Positions 1-12,875 of a stretch of 64,000 bases of DNA are shown here, piece after piece. The position numbers and the translations under genes are program-made. Origin of the DNA: Coffea arabica (Eukaryota > Streptophyta > Magnoliopsida > Gentianales > Rubiaceae); the NCBI RefSeq assembly GCF_036785885.1, contig NC_092312.1, positions 19,486,001 to 19,550,000 of the forward strand, written 5' to 3'. The notes below the pieces were generated by a model. The model ran no database searches, was not told the origin of the DNA, and worked only from the letters and a program-made list of their open reading frames with translations. Position 1 is the stretch's first letter; every line of letters starts with the position of its first letter.

Positions 1-2118
1 TCCAACATCAACCCCCGGTGGCCGGTGGGGGCCCCTATTAGTATTAGTGTATGATTTGGCGTTGTTCTTCTTCTTTTGACTTAAATGCTGGGCCCCTCTG
101 GTTCTGATCTCACCGGTGATTAAACTAGCGGCAGCCACGTGTAAAACTAAACACCCCCTCCTTAAGGCTCAGCCAGTATCTGTGGCGCATTGCATGCTCT
201 GCCAATCTGCTGCTACAATTTGCAGCAGGGGATAAGATAAGCTTCAGCTTCAAGTTCTGTGCTAAAAGTATGTAATGGGAATCAAGAATTAATTGAAGAA
301 GAAGCACTGCTTCTTTTTTTTGCCAAAATGTATCAGCTAAACAGGCTTGTGATTGCTGACAAAAAGGCAAATTTTGCTGCCTCCCAATATCAGTAGCTTT
401 GACATTTTACTGACTTACTCTTTTAGTTTTGTGGTCCAACTCCGATCAATTATTGTCCACCCAAAAACTTAGCGGTGTTTGGCCTGCAATTTTGTGTAAG
501 AACGTGAAACGCATTTCTCAATCACCACGTTGTTGACTAATCGGCGTAAACGACGAATACCCAAAAGGGCATTTTCTTTCCCTGTCAATTACTCCGTCCA
601 TCGGAAAGGGGTGCAAGAATTGCCATTACAATTGTTATAATCGCGTCCAACGCAATTGGTTAATAGAAAGTAAATTGCCGTTTGTAATCGGTGGATAATG
701 ACAAAACAACCTTCTTTATAAAAAGTAAATTTAACATTCCGACTCTGAATGATGCAGGTTCTCTAGTAGTAGTAGTAGTCTCCACGCTCAGAGCAAACAG
801 TCGTTTTTTTTTTTTAAAAAAAAAAAAACAATTTTTATTTAAAAGTGAATTTAACTTTGCGTAAAAATGAAGGAAAAACTCACCTCAACAGGTAGCCCGT
901 GAGAGCTTATCCTCTCTTTATCTTATTGCGCTTTTCAATTGTCAGCGAATCACATCTCATAATTGGAGAGACAATTATGACAAACTCCTAAGACTAACAA
1001 GAGATGAGATAGCACAGTGAAAGTGACCTTGAAGGCCTTTTATCCGCTAAAAATGATCGATTAAGAGAGTATGTTGGATCAACAATGATGGAGCTCTCAA
1101 GTCGGTTGTTTGCATCAAGTGTCAACTACTAGGTGTTAAAACATACTTATCACTCATTAAACTACTAATCCTCATTAGTATAAAATTTGCATCAAATCCC
1201 GCTCAATACCAGAGCCATAGATTCTAGTAATGCTGGAAAAAAGGATTGATCAGGTCAGGAGCCCGTGGAGGCAGGTAGCTTTAACGTTTTCATGGTGGAA
1301 AACAGTTGTTGTCCATAAATGCGAGTTGTGTTCATGTAACTGGTTTTGAGCCATCAATGGGTGAGAGCGGCACACAGCCTAGAGTCGTGCAGTTCAGGCC
1401 CATCAAATTATTTAGCTAGCTAACGTTTAAGTGTTTGGATTATGATGAATCTTTACGACGATAATGTGATAAAGATAAACTTCTACAATATGTAGTATGC
1501 TGTTTTTTAATATGTAGCATGCTGCATTCAAATCTCAAGCATGACAAATGGAAAAAAAAAAAAAAAAAAAAAGGATGGGTTTGCCTAATAAACTTCAAAA
1601 GAGTGTGTTTGGACGGGAGATTATTTGTCCGAATTTATTTGCTTATATCATCATTGCGATTTTCAATATATTTTTTTATTTTTTTAATTATTTATATATA
1701 TATATATAGTAGTCATTTTGGTGGGGCTGAGAGAGAGAGAGAGGGTGGGGGTGGGAAAGGAGTGTCAAGGAATAAGGACGTGATAATCAACCGTACCAAG
1801 ACATAACATCTACCAGAATTTTGAGGCAGATTGATGAAGTAATCAAACGACAAGAGTATCCGAATAATAGAGTAAGGGGTCAACACTCCTATCTACAAAA
1901 TTTGTAGCATGATTTTTGAGAGCTCCTCTTCGATTTGATGCCCATCATTCTCCCTCCCAGACGTCTCTTTTCTTGACAAAATGGCCATATCATGTACATG
2001 CCTCTATGTTAAATGCAATTTGGACAGCTACCAATCAGCTGTACAAATAGCTCCTCAAGTTACATGAATCTGCCCACCCGCATTCAAGCCTTTCAATTCC
2101 TACTACTACTACTACTAC
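1..2118. other. Intergenic, no gene recognised
   Basis: No open frame here resembles a known protein and none shows codon continuity across splice sites. The stretch holds simple runs only: a GTA trinucleotide run near 766-778, an A/T homopolymer pair near 805-830, a poly-A run near 1552-1572, a GA run near 1730-1742 and a CTA run just before 2119. The 81-codon minus-strand frame at 125-370 looks like nothing I know. Confidence 0.6.
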
Positions 2119-2121
2119 TTA

Positions 2122-3817
2122 GGGGGCGTTTGGTTCGCACGTCGGAATCGGATTCGGATTCGGAATCGGATATCTTGGGTTTGGAATGAGGTCATTCATT
2201 CCAATATATTTGTTTGGTTCAAGTACCTGGAATGTGTATCATTACTATAGTTGATGTTTGGTTCGTCGACTCTTTCGGAATGGAATATAATAAATATATT
2301 ATAAACCACATCGTAAATGATAATTATTGGCTCTTTGTAAATAAGATATAAGAAATTTTCACTAATTAAATATATTAGTATAAATGTATTAGTAAATATA
2401 TTAGTATAAATGTATTGGTAAATTTAGATAATAATATTATCATTATAAATTTGTAACTAATTCAATTCAATATCATATATATAATTAAATATAAATATAT
2501 AATTATATAATTATATAATATATACAAATATTAATTATACTAATATTTTATATAAATATAATATATATTACATATTAAATATAGTTATTATTATATATTA
2601 TTATATTTAAAATAATAATTATTATAATTATATAACTTATTAATATTACATACATGTATATATTATAATTATATGCACATATAATATACATTTATAAATA
2701 TACATATATATTATAAATATAATATTATATAACATTAATAAATTTATAATATATATTATATAAGTATAATTATATTTAACTAAATAATTATAATATATAA
2801 TTATATAATACAATAACATCATTATTGTAAGTTTGTAACTAATTAAATTAAATGTTATATATATAATTAATTATAATTATACAAACGCTATAAAATAAAT
2901 ACATAATTATAATTATATAATATATAAATATTAATTGTACTCATATTTTATATAAGTATAATGCATATTAATATTAGATATAGTAATTATTATATATTAT
3001 TGTATTTAAGATAATAAATATAAATATAAATATAATTATATAATTTAATGTTATATACATGTGTATATTATAATCATATGCACATATAATATGCATTTAT
3101 AAATATACATATATATTATAAATATATTATTACATAATATTAATAAATTTATATATATATTATATAAATATAATTATATTTAACTGAATAATTATAATAT
3201 ATATTTATATAATGTACTAATATTATAATTATAATATATTATATATATGTACATAATTATAATTATATAATATATAAATATTAATTGTACTCATATTTTA
3301 TATAAGTATAATGCATATTAATATTAGATATAGTAATTATTATATATTATTGTATTTAAAATAATAAATATAATTATATAATTTATTAATATTATATACA
3401 TGTGTATATTATAATCATATGCACATATAATATGCATTTATTAAATATACATATATATATTATAAATATATTATTACATAATATTAATATATTTATATAT
3501 ATATTATATAAATATAATATATATTTATATAATGTACTAATATTATAATTATAATATATTATATATATGTATATATTATAATATATAATATATATAAATA
3601 TTAATTATATCATTGTATAATTATAATATGTAATTGGATTTGTTTCTTGGAATCAAACTTGGGAATCGGACAAAACCCACCAAAATACTAGGGAATGGAG
3701 AAACACCAAATTTTTAGAAATCATTCCAAGATTTCAATTCCCATTCCAGTGAACCAAACACCATTTATGGGGTTCATTCCATTCCCCGAATCCGATACCC
3801 TCTTACCAAACGCCCCC
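2122..3817. mobile_element. Non-autonomous PIF/Harbinger-like DNA transposon
   Basis: The ends are inverted repeats: GGGGGCGTTTGGT at the left and its complement at the right, followed on each side by GGAATCGGATTCGG-like subterminal sequence. The element is flanked by TTA on both sides (2119-2121 and 3818-3820), the three-base target duplication typical of PIF/Harbinger (Tourist-like) elements. The interior has no coding capacity. It is almost pure A+T and contains about three tandem units of roughly 350 bp (starting near 2520, 2895 and 3250). Subterminal sequence reading like 'gaatgg...ccattc' is common in such plant elements. The family call is by end sequence and target site only. Confidence 0.65.
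2520..3600. repeat. AT-rich tandem array inside the Harbinger-like element
   Basis: Units of about 350 bp recur. The stretch beginning ACATAATTATAATTATATAA occurs at about 2901 and again at about 3251, each followed by the same order of sub-blocks (ttaattgtactcatatttta, then catatgcacatataatatgc). A more diverged copy starts near 2520. The second and third copies are near-identical over about 300 bp, so at least one duplication followed insertion of the parent sequence. Confidence 0.7.
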
Positions 3818-3820
3818 TTA

Positions 3821-6108
3821 GTTTCTTGAGTAAGTTGGGAACGAGGTCCACGAATGTGTGCATTGGTTATTTCTAGGTCTCTTTTTTCTTTTTTTTGCTT
3901 TACACGCCAAAGTTTAGTTAGGTCGCTTGATATCCTAAGATGTTACGATTAAATTCCGGCAAAGGCCACTCATTGGGCGTGTAGTCTATCAACTATTTAT
4001 CGAAATTCAAACGCGAAAATTTCAGTTCATTCACATAGATTTTTTAAATAAATATATGTATATATTTTTCTTATTTTTTTAATTTCATATACATCACTTT
4101 ACAGGAAGCACTGTAACAAAAAATTTACTTGAAAACTGCAATCCAAGCAAAGCCGATTGGAAAAGAGTTGAACCCTGGCACTAACTAAATCATGAGAAAA
4201 ATGGTAAGTTTGTTTATGGTAATTCTTGAACACAGGCCGCCCGCAGCCATTAATAATACTACGTACCGCCTTCTGCACAAAAACAAATAAGCAACACGTG
4301 TGATAATGACACGTCGGTCAGAAGAATTCCTTCGCGACCTAATTTGACGTTGACGAAACATTACGACATCGTCTACTCATACTCAATGCGACGGCCATAT
4401 TTTAATAGTATTAATGATTCTCTCGGTCCAATTTCTGACCAGTCCCAACTGTTCCAAAACTCAAAATTAAAAATTTTCTTCTACCGATTTTAAGAAAAGT
4501 TGCTGACGTGCAAAAATAAGGTCATGGCCTACACCATGGTCGGGTTATCCGCTTGAAAATTATCCGAATAACTGAGATGAAAAATATTTAACAAGCATCA
4601 ACTGTATGATTTTTTGTAATATACCCCAAGAGAGAATAATAGGTCACCACCACATTTTACCGCACTGTTCTATCTTTCATTCTCAAGACTCGACTTAACT
4701 AGTAAAGACGTTAACCAAATACAAGGGAATTTTTTGGACTGAGAAAAAAAAAAGTTGAATCTCTTCTTCAACTTGCGTGTGTCAATGGAAAAAGAGAGAG
4801 AGAGAGAGAGAACAAAGATGATTAGTTTCCTAACTTTCATTTCAAACAGTTTAAGTTTAAAATTCAAATTTTGCTCATATGTCATTCATCTAACATCATT
4901 ATAGTGTCATGCGTATCAATCATCTTAATGAAAAATTGCAATAATCTTTTTAGAGTTAATCTTATATACATTTACAGTGTATATATTGTTATCATTAGAT
5001 GCATGGCAACTCATCTGAATTTAAAATTCAAATTTTGCCTATGTGTCATGCATATAACCACGACAGTGTATACATTATCTATCATGATTAGATGCATTAT
5101 AGTATATGAGTAAAATTTGAATTTTAAATTTATATTTAGACAATTTGTCGTGCATCTAATTAATTTATCTTCCCAAGACAAAATTAATTTATCTTCTTAA
5201 GAACTATTATGCTCCATGAGAGAGGGGGGCAATGCAATGTAAGATTACCCCGTGCGTTAAGTCACAAACAGTTTGGTTTTTGGTTGTGCATGCGTCAGTC
5301 ACAGCTTGGAGTTTCACGGGGAGCGTTATTACGTAGAGGTAAAGTTATGAGCCTATTATTAATAATAAGGACAGATTCGCAGCAAGTTGCAGAATTTTGT
5401 TGACTCGATAAAAGACTGGCTCGTGGAGCCAATTAAGAATTAATGCAGGTGAAGAAAATATACTTGTAATGCAGGAAGGCATATCCCTAAGTAACTCCAA
5501 GGCCTGAATAGAAGAATCATATGGTTTTTTTTTTTTTTTGGGTATCAAGAAGTTGTACGTACCGACATATAATTGTGCAGACTAATTATTATTGATTAGT
5601 ATGTCATTGTCAATAGCAGCTATCCACCTAATTGATTTTTTAGGATGCATCCATCCTTCCTTCCATCCATTCCACATAAAATGTATGCATCCATTATCCA
5701 ACTAAAGTATGCAGTTTAATCGGCGACACGAGTAATTTCGTGAGTACTATGTTAATGCAGGGAGCAGTCAAAGTAAAAGTCTCTCTCACTATGTACAACG
5801 AAATGTACCCGACCGCTTTTCCATAATTAATCGAATTGAAAACGTTAATCATGACAATTAACATTATATGGTGCGCCGGTAATAGAATTTGTCATCTCCG
5901 ACTTTTTCAAATAGTCTTGTATTCAAATGGTTTTTCCGGTTAATGTTTATTGAAGGGAAGAGTAGGAGCGTAGTGGTTAAGTCATAAAACCGTATGTACC
6001 AAGCAAATAAGAAGCGCTTGTGATTCTAGTTTCTGGCGGCAGTAATTTTCGGCCCATTGACCATAAAATCATACATCAACAACAACTTCCAGTTCCAAGC
6101 AAGTAACG
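3821..6108. other. Intergenic with AT-rich dispersed repeat, no gene recognised
   Basis: No protein similarity was seen. It holds a GA run (about 4794-4811), a dispersed AT-rich repeat (listed separately at 4855-5110) and a poly-T run near 5524-5540. The short frames at 5209-5403 and 5345-5548 overlap on opposite strands and resemble nothing known. Confidence 0.55.
4855..5110. repeat. Dispersed AT-rich repeat, copy A
   Basis: Blocks such as TTTAAAATTCAAATTTTGC followed by TGTCAT(G)CAT occur twice within this stretch (about 4857 and 5020). They recur with the same neighbours (AACAGTGTAYATA, GATAGTATATACA-like) at 44690-44880. This is probably an old MITE or similar non-coding repeat. No clear ends or target duplication were found. 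Confidence 0.4.
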
Positions 6109-6326
6109 GGCAATTCCGTGCAAGTAGACGAACGAAACCAACACCTCCAATCCAAAGCTCCAGCTGCCTCAAGCAAGTAACTCCATGCGTGCTGTGGGTT
6201 GCGATCGGTGATGCTGATATAGTAGTATATGGTCCGGAGTTAGCTTTGGATTGGTCAAAAATTTGAGGCGGCTGGAGCTTTGGATTGGAGGTGTTGGTTT
6301 CGTTCGTCAGCTTGCACGGAATTGCC
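6109..6326. repeat. Long near-perfect inverted repeat (hairpin)
   Basis: The left arm at 6109-6172 and the right arm at 6263-6326 are reverse complements over 64 bp, with about 3 mismatches by eye (two adjacent after GTGCAAG, one near the inner end). The spacer is 90 bp. The arms are of mixed base composition, unlike the AT-rich surroundings. The spacer holds a further partial copy (AGCTTTGGATTGG at 6243-6255). A transcript would fold into a 64-bp stem of the size of young, inverted-duplication-derived MIRNA or hairpin-siRNA loci. No flanking target duplication is obvious, so a MITE origin is possible but not shown. The open frames on both strands here are by-products of the palindrome. Confidence 0.85.
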
Positions 6327-6774
6327 AATGCCTGGCGAGATGACAACTGCGCAGCATTCAAAACATTTGTGCTTTCTTAATCTTAATAATGCCTGGCATA
6401 CTCATTTATTTGAAGATCCATATACACTACTGTATTTTGGTGAAGAAGACTACTACTATAAGTCTATAACCAAGCTCCTCTTTGTTCAACACTTTGACAG
6501 ACATGAACGAAAGTGACTGACGACTTATTAGTCTTACTTCTCTTTTTATTCATATTTATAGTTTGTGTGTGTCTGTCTATATATATATATTGGGCTTTAA
6601 TTAATGGTTATCTGCAACAATCTGTTAAAAAAATACGGCTCAATCGGAACAAAATTCAGAGAAAAATCATCCTTACTGTAATATCAAAGGCACTGTAACA
6701 GCCCTGTAAGTTACTGTGCAAATACTGCAAGACTAACGATGGAGCAATTCTTTTCTACCTCAACATCCAAACAA

Positions 6775-6826
<52 letters not shown>

Positions 6827-9120
6827 TTCAACTCTGTGACAAATATAAAAGTTGCACAAAGACTTTAGTGAGTGATGTAAAATTAACCTACATCTCAATT
6901 ATTGGAAGTCTTCTTGACAATTTATGCAAGTTTTTGGCGGTAGGGAGGCCGGATGGATCAGATTCCACGGGCCGTACAATCACGTAGACCTGACCTGATT
7001 TATCATTTTTGTCCCTTTTCTCGGTCTTTCTTTTTTTCACAAATGGAAGTAGTAGTACTAGTACCAGTTAGTGCAAATTTCAAACTCGTGTGATGTAGAT
7101 TTGTCCAGCTTTCTTTTTTATTTTTTTCCTGTGTTGGTCTTCGGTTGTTGTAATATCACTGTCCACTATTTAATCTCATGAATTGTAGTAGTACTTCTTT
7201 TCATTATACAATCCCTTGTCTTTGTCGGGCCGCATTTTTAGAATTAACCGGTCGACAAGACGTGAATGTTTTGCAACTGCATTATTATGCCAAAAACTCT
7301 TTCAACTCCTCCTTTCCCTTCCCCCTCCTCCCCTCTCCCCATGCCACCCCCAATTTTCATTTTAGAGTACTGATATTTTTCATTTTTTCTATTCGACTAT
7401 TTCTTTAATTATTCACTCATTTTTCAATTACTTTTTGAACTTCTTGTTTTGGGTCAAAGATTTTGATAATACTACGTGATGCATTTATGAATGCAAAAAG
7501 TTCAAGACAATTGTCTCAAAGCAGAGTTGTTTAGGGAGTCTGACGAAGAAGCATCGCTTTGTTCGGATAGAACATTATTTTAAATAATAATATAATATTT
7601 TTTGTGACATGATGCATGTGAAATAAAAAGGTGATGAAGAAAATTTTTTTAAAAAAAAAGGTTACAAAATGTATTTATAATAGAAGCGAAATAATATTTG
7701 TAAATAACGACTATTTTAATGATACGAGATTCCTGGGCTGAAATGATTATAATCGTGTGGGCTTTTTATAAGCCCCGTTCCTATTAAGAAATTTGAGTCA
7801 CGGTTCTGGCTCTAGATGAAGCTGCTGGGCTTTGCCTAAAGTGTTGAGGTAAGAAACGATACACAGCCCGATACGTCTTGAGACCACTTAGGAATCCCTT
7901 TATATAATCGTGTAATCGATAAACCAAGGTACAGAGCTCTAAAAATGTATCGAGTCTAATGGTGGACGAGATTAAAACAAAAAATAATCAAATAAATGAA
8001 GTGATTAATGGTGGGCTTTTTTATGTCAAACAACTAATGGCGGACTGAATGAAGGTTATAATTCTGATATCTGATCAGTGCTACAGTTTATTTCACTGGA
8101 TGTATTAGTGAGGAAGCCTTGCTCTTTTAGGGCCCAACTATATCAATCAGCCCAATTTAGTTGGGTCAGCACTCAGCAGTTTGGGTGAATTGAGTTGAGT
8201 CGAGATGCGCCGTTCTAGTTCAACTTCAATTAATAAATTTACACTCGAGTTTAAATTTGAATTCAATTTTGTTTTGCAATACTCGAGTTCAATCTCGTGC
8301 TCATCGAGTCTAATCGAATTTAATTTGAGCTTAATTAGTCTAATCAAGTTTAACAGATATAAATTTAAATTTAAATAAGCATACAATAGATATTTTATAT
8401 AAATCAATAAAAAAAATTTAAAAAGTGTGTGCGCGAAATTCTATTGGACTTGATGAGTTCGTGAACTCTTCACATATTAAATTCGAGCTCGCTTTAGCAA
8501 GCAGCTCAAGCTATTCAAATTGATCAACGTGGGGTCGAGTTTCAACTTTGATTGAGCAACCTCAATTAAGTTAGCGTAACAATTTGTTCCTTCTATTTTT
8601 TCCCCTTTGTGAGTGGCAATTGTTAAATAACGGTAGCCTAATTTTTTTTTTTTTTTTTTTTGCCCTTTTTCGAGGGAACGGTAGCCTAGTTCAAGTGGCA
8701 AATATCAAATTGATGTTTTCTTCCATGCTTTAAAGTTCAATCCTTTCTTGTTGAGTTTCCTCAATGGGTTTTTCCTGTTGTTCCACGATTTATCGGGAAA
8801 ATTCAATCCAAATCCACAAGGCCAAGGCCGAATTTTGTACGACAGAGGAGCTGGGAACTAGGAACGCTAACCCAATCCTCAATTAAGCTGAAATACGCAG
8901 GGGCTTACGTTTTATTTGCTGTTTTGTTGTGTCCGATGCCAACTCAGATGGTGAAATAGCCATTTTAGACTGACTTTTTTCAGAGAGAGAGAATTTTCTA
9001 CCAGGAGATGATGGCCTTTCGTTGGCACCTTCGGAAACACTCCCCTTTTAATTTTTTTTTTTATTCCCGCCCCGGTTTCTTCCCCCTCCCGACTAAACTA
9101 AACTAACTGAAGCAGCATAC
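6327..9120. other. Intergenic, no gene recognised
   Basis: Contains an uninterrupted (AT)n microsatellite at about 6776-6823, a pyrimidine-rich block near 7310-7345, and a degenerate AT-rich repeat with many TCGAG/CTCGA motifs at about 8150-8560. That repeat resembles the hAT-type MITE at 28619-29056. No coding region is supported until the nitronate monooxygenase gene. Confidence 0.5.
8150..8560. repeat. Degenerate TCGAG-rich MITE-like sequence
   Basis: It is rich in scattered CTCGAG, GAGTTCGA and AATCGAGTCT motifs around an A+T core. This is the same flavour as the well-bounded hAT MITE at 28619-29056 and the remnants near 13455-13600, 15650-16180 and 24540-24670. Ends are not recognisable, so it is probably an old copy. 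Confidence 0.35.
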
Positions 9121-9127
9121 TATAAAT
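9121..9127 (+). promoter_or_regulatory. Putative TATA box of the nitronate monooxygenase gene
   Basis: TATAAAT lies about 100 bp upstream of the start codon at 9226. Position and motif fit a plant core promoter. There is no direct evidence of a transcription start. Confidence 0.4.
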
Positions 9128-9225
9128 TCAATGGACGAATGTTTTTCTGCTTAGAGTTAACAATAAGAAAAGTTGCAATTTTTCTTGACTTGAGCATCAA
9201 AAGAAAAGAAAAGGAAGACAAATAA

Positions 9226-12200
9226 ATGGGTTGGAGAGGGATTCTGGGATTTGAGTATGGAATAGTGCAGGCACCATTGGGACCAGATATTTCAGGTCCA
9301 GAGCTTGTAGCTGCTGTTGCTAACGCTGGTGGACTTGGTCTCCTTAGAGCCCCTGATTGGGTAAACCCTTTTTCTTCTTCCTTTTTTTTTTTTTTTTTTT
9401 TGAATGATCAGTTTCTTGGTTCAGTTTTTTATGTCTTTAAATTTTATGTTGACATTTCTGCAGTGTACCGTTGAGCATTTGGTACCCGGTAGCTTTAGCA
9501 ATTGCACGTTACTATTTCAAACTCTGGAAAGGACTACTTTCGTTTACTTTTTCTTTTATTTGCTTTTGATTTTCCTGTGATTTGCATTGCTTTCCTTACC
9601 TCCAAAAAGTTGCATTAGTGACTAGTTTTGTATTAGTCTATGGTTTTGAGCTTTAAAGTGTCTCCTAGAGTCAAATTTGATGCTAGTCTTCTCCCCCTTG
9701 AGCTCACAACTAATATGCCAGTAATTGCAATTTTGTTCCTTTTTCCAAAAATAAACTTGCATTGGCTTCAGGTTATGGCTTTCTCATCCTGATAGGATAA
9801 TAAGGGTTACTGGTGCTACATTGAATGTTAGCACAAAATAAAAACTGGTAATTGTACTAATCATTGAGGCTTATGTTCATGATCCACGTTTACCCTTGTC
9901 GAATTAGTTACTACTAAGTTGTTGAAATGCCATGATGTGATTTCGTAGTCTTAATTCAACTCATTGAATAATATGGTGATTGTGAGAGGGTCTCAAGGAG
10001 TCAGATAAGAGAATGCTCCAACTTATCACTAACTGTAAGGAAGACGTGCATGCAGACTCCCGTTAAATGTTCTTTTTTCTTTTTATTTTTCGTAGGGTAA
10101 TATGTAATATTTCTAAACGCGCTTGCATAACAGGAGGCACCGGATTACCTAAAAGAGCTAATAAGGAAGACCAGAACCCTGACTGACAAACCTTTTGGGG
10201 TTGGTGTTGTTCTGGCTTTTCCGCACAAGGAAAACATAAGGGCTATACTGGATGAAAAGGTAGCGGTCTTGCAGCTTTCCTGGGGTGAGTGCACAAGTGA
10301 TATAGTGCTTGAGGCTCACAAAGTCGGGGTCAAGGTTGTACCACAGGTTAGTCTTGTGAGCTGATTTTGCTGTTTGAGATAAATGTCCTTTTTTGTGCTT
10401 GCAATTCCTTAATAACAGTTGAGATTGCACTAATATCATAAAGGTGGGGAGCTTTGAAGAAGCAAAGAAAGCTGCTGATGTGGGTGTGGATGCAATAATT
10501 GTCCAAGGACGGGAAGCTGGTGGACATGTTATTGGACAGGTATAGTTGTTAGTGTACTCATCAGATATATATTACTTCAGTTCAATGTAAAAATGGAGTG
10601 GTATCTTATTGAATTTGCTTCATTTTCACAAAACATTGCTTTGCTATTGCATACAAGTGCCCATAAATTTTTACATATTGTTATACTATACACCGTTGTT
10701 ATGTTAAGATTGTGTTATGAATGGTTTTGTAAGTTGTTTTATGTTTCATATTGTGTTTGTATTATAACAGTATGCTTCCCTTGAAATGAAATTAACTTGA
10801 CTAGAATGATATAACTTAATTTGTTCCTTCTCTGAATCTGCATTTGGGTATAAGTAATGGGTGTACCTAGATATAGGAAAAGGTTATACTCTTGTACAGG
10901 GTACTACAATTGTAGACCAACATTTAAAATTCGATAGGGAATCTGTAAACTATGTGTTCTGCAGTTTGCTAGTTGCCTAAACATTTCAGGCTTCCAAAAC
11001 CTTCCATTTTTTAAGAGCATCTTTACATTGCAAGTGACTGACTTGTATAACTTGTAATTTAATTTTTGAGGGCATTTCTTGAGACACTTCATTTATACTT
11101 TGAAATTGAAGTTCCAAGGTATAGTTGAATCCTAGCTCCACATCTGTGAAATATTTATGCCATGGTTTTTAAGGCATCTGTTAGTTAAACATCCTCTGAC
11201 CATGAGCAGTTTCTCTCTCCGTATTCTCTCAGAGTTCTGAAATTGACCCGCATTGGAAAATTTGCAGGGTGCCTTAATTTCTTTGTTGCCAAGGGTAGTT
11301 GAGCTTGTTCAGGGTCGTGATATACCAGTTATTGCTGCCGGTGGAATAGTGGATGAACGTGGTTATGTAGCTTCCCTGGCCCTTGGAGCTAGGGGGATTG
11401 CAATGGGCACTAGGTATGTGACTTCTTTGGTTGTTAGTTTTCTTTATACCCGCTTTTATTTGATGAAAGCACAGTATCTGGTTAATCTTCGGACGGAGTA
11501 ACAGGGATTCAGTCTGCTTTTATAAAAGTTTCCACTGTATAATCTCTGTTCTTGGTGCAATCGCTAGAAACCATTGCATTCTGCAATGAACATTCTAATC
11601 ATTGGCAAAGTTCTTACCATTCAATGCTTATCCACTTTTTCTGAACAACTTTTGGATTTTGTGTCCTACAAACTCTCGATTAGCTTGATATTCTCTGGTT
11701 AGAGGTTTTGGAATCAAAAAAACGAGAAGTAAACTGTACTGTTATATATACATTTTATGTTATCAAACTAAAATGTCTGTTGTGGAATTGGAGCTATTTG
11801 GTCAATTATTTTGTACCATGATTGTACCTGGATTTAGTGGCATCTAACATCAATATGTTTCACAAGTGGGTACCAACCAAATGCTACACAAGTAAAGATA
11901 TGAGCCAGAGTATATGTCAGCCAGCTAGAAATATATGGTTCAAACATATTTATGCCTAAGTAATTCACCAATATGTGTCCAATTTCTTTGATATTTGATA
12001 AGATTGGTCTTGCATTGCCATTTTCCTAATTCCATTAGACCATCTTTGATAGTGCATCATAACGATGCTTGGTGTACTGAACGGTGGCTAACTCATTTTT
12101 CCTAGATTTCTTGCTACGGATGAAAGCTATGCTCACCCAGCATATAAGCAGAAGTTGATCAAATTTGATGAAACAGAGTACACAGATATATTTGGCCGTG

Positions 12201-12875
12201 CAAGGTGGCCTGGAGCGCCTCAACGTGTTCTGAGGACTCCATTCTTAGTGGAATGGAGAACTCTTCCCAGTGATGAGAATGAGACTAATCAACCTACCAT
12301 TGGTCATTCCACCATACATGGAATGGTAAATACTTTTCACTACTTGCCTTTCTTAATCATTTGGATGTTCCTCCTTGAAGTTTTCCTCTAATGTGTTGTA
12401 ACTGTGATTGAAATTAGGAGATAATCTTGCTGAGGAGCTCATTTATTCAGTCACAGATGCAGTCATATAACTAACGAATTATCTTATTTGTATCAATAAC
12501 TCTTCTTTTTTTTTTTTTTTCTGTGAACAGTTAATTGAGTGATGTAGGTTTGTCTTATCAGACAACCAAATGATGCTGACTATGCACGTGTATTATTGCT
12601 TCATTAGGTAGAGTGCTTGAGGTTGTGGTTGGGCTAAATTAAATTTGCCTGACACAGTTAAATTTGTGGTTGTGCAGGAAAAAGAGATTCGTCGATTCGC
12701 TGGCACAGTTCCAAACCTGACAACAAGTGGTGATGTTGAAAGCATGGCCATGTATGCGGGTGAGGGAATTGGCCTAATTAAAGATATCTTACCAGCTGGG
12801 GAAGTCATTAGGAGGATTGTTGAAGGGGCTAAGCATCTGATCAATCAACAATTTGCCTGTGACATGCAGGCTTAG
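9226..12875 (+). CDS. Nitronate monooxygenase (2-nitropropane dioxygenase-like), six exons
   Basis: An FMN-dependent TIM-barrel enzyme of the NMO/2-nitropropane dioxygenase family, expected to oxidise alkyl nitronates to carbonyl compounds and nitrite. Coding exons read as 9226-9360, 10134-10346, 10444-10539, 11268-11413, 12106-12325 and 12678-12875, all with GT-AG introns and continuous frame, giving 335 residues, a usual length for plant members. The start [13 protein letters not shown] and the following [17 protein letters not shown] match the family N terminus. The QGREAGGH motif (conserved His near residue 144) and the VIAAGGI phosphate-binding segment (about 170-176) are present. The C terminus has the YAGEGIG motif. 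No targeting signal is evident. Nothing is broken; codon use and intron sizes (about 100-730 bp) look ordinary. Neighbouring genes suggest no shared pathway. Confidence 0.93.

Noticed and set aside
5940-6020. Possible SINE head (GCGTAGTGGTTAAG with a weak box B)
   Set aside because: Box spacing and box B are poor and no tail or target duplication was found.
6026-6516. Overlapping frames of 69-111 codons on both strands
   Set aside because: They run through the inverted repeat. The mirrored peptides (NPKLQ and its complement) come from the palindrome, and no family similarity is seen.
6739-6987. Frame with a Tyr-Ile repeat
   Set aside because: It is a translation of the (AT)n microsatellite.
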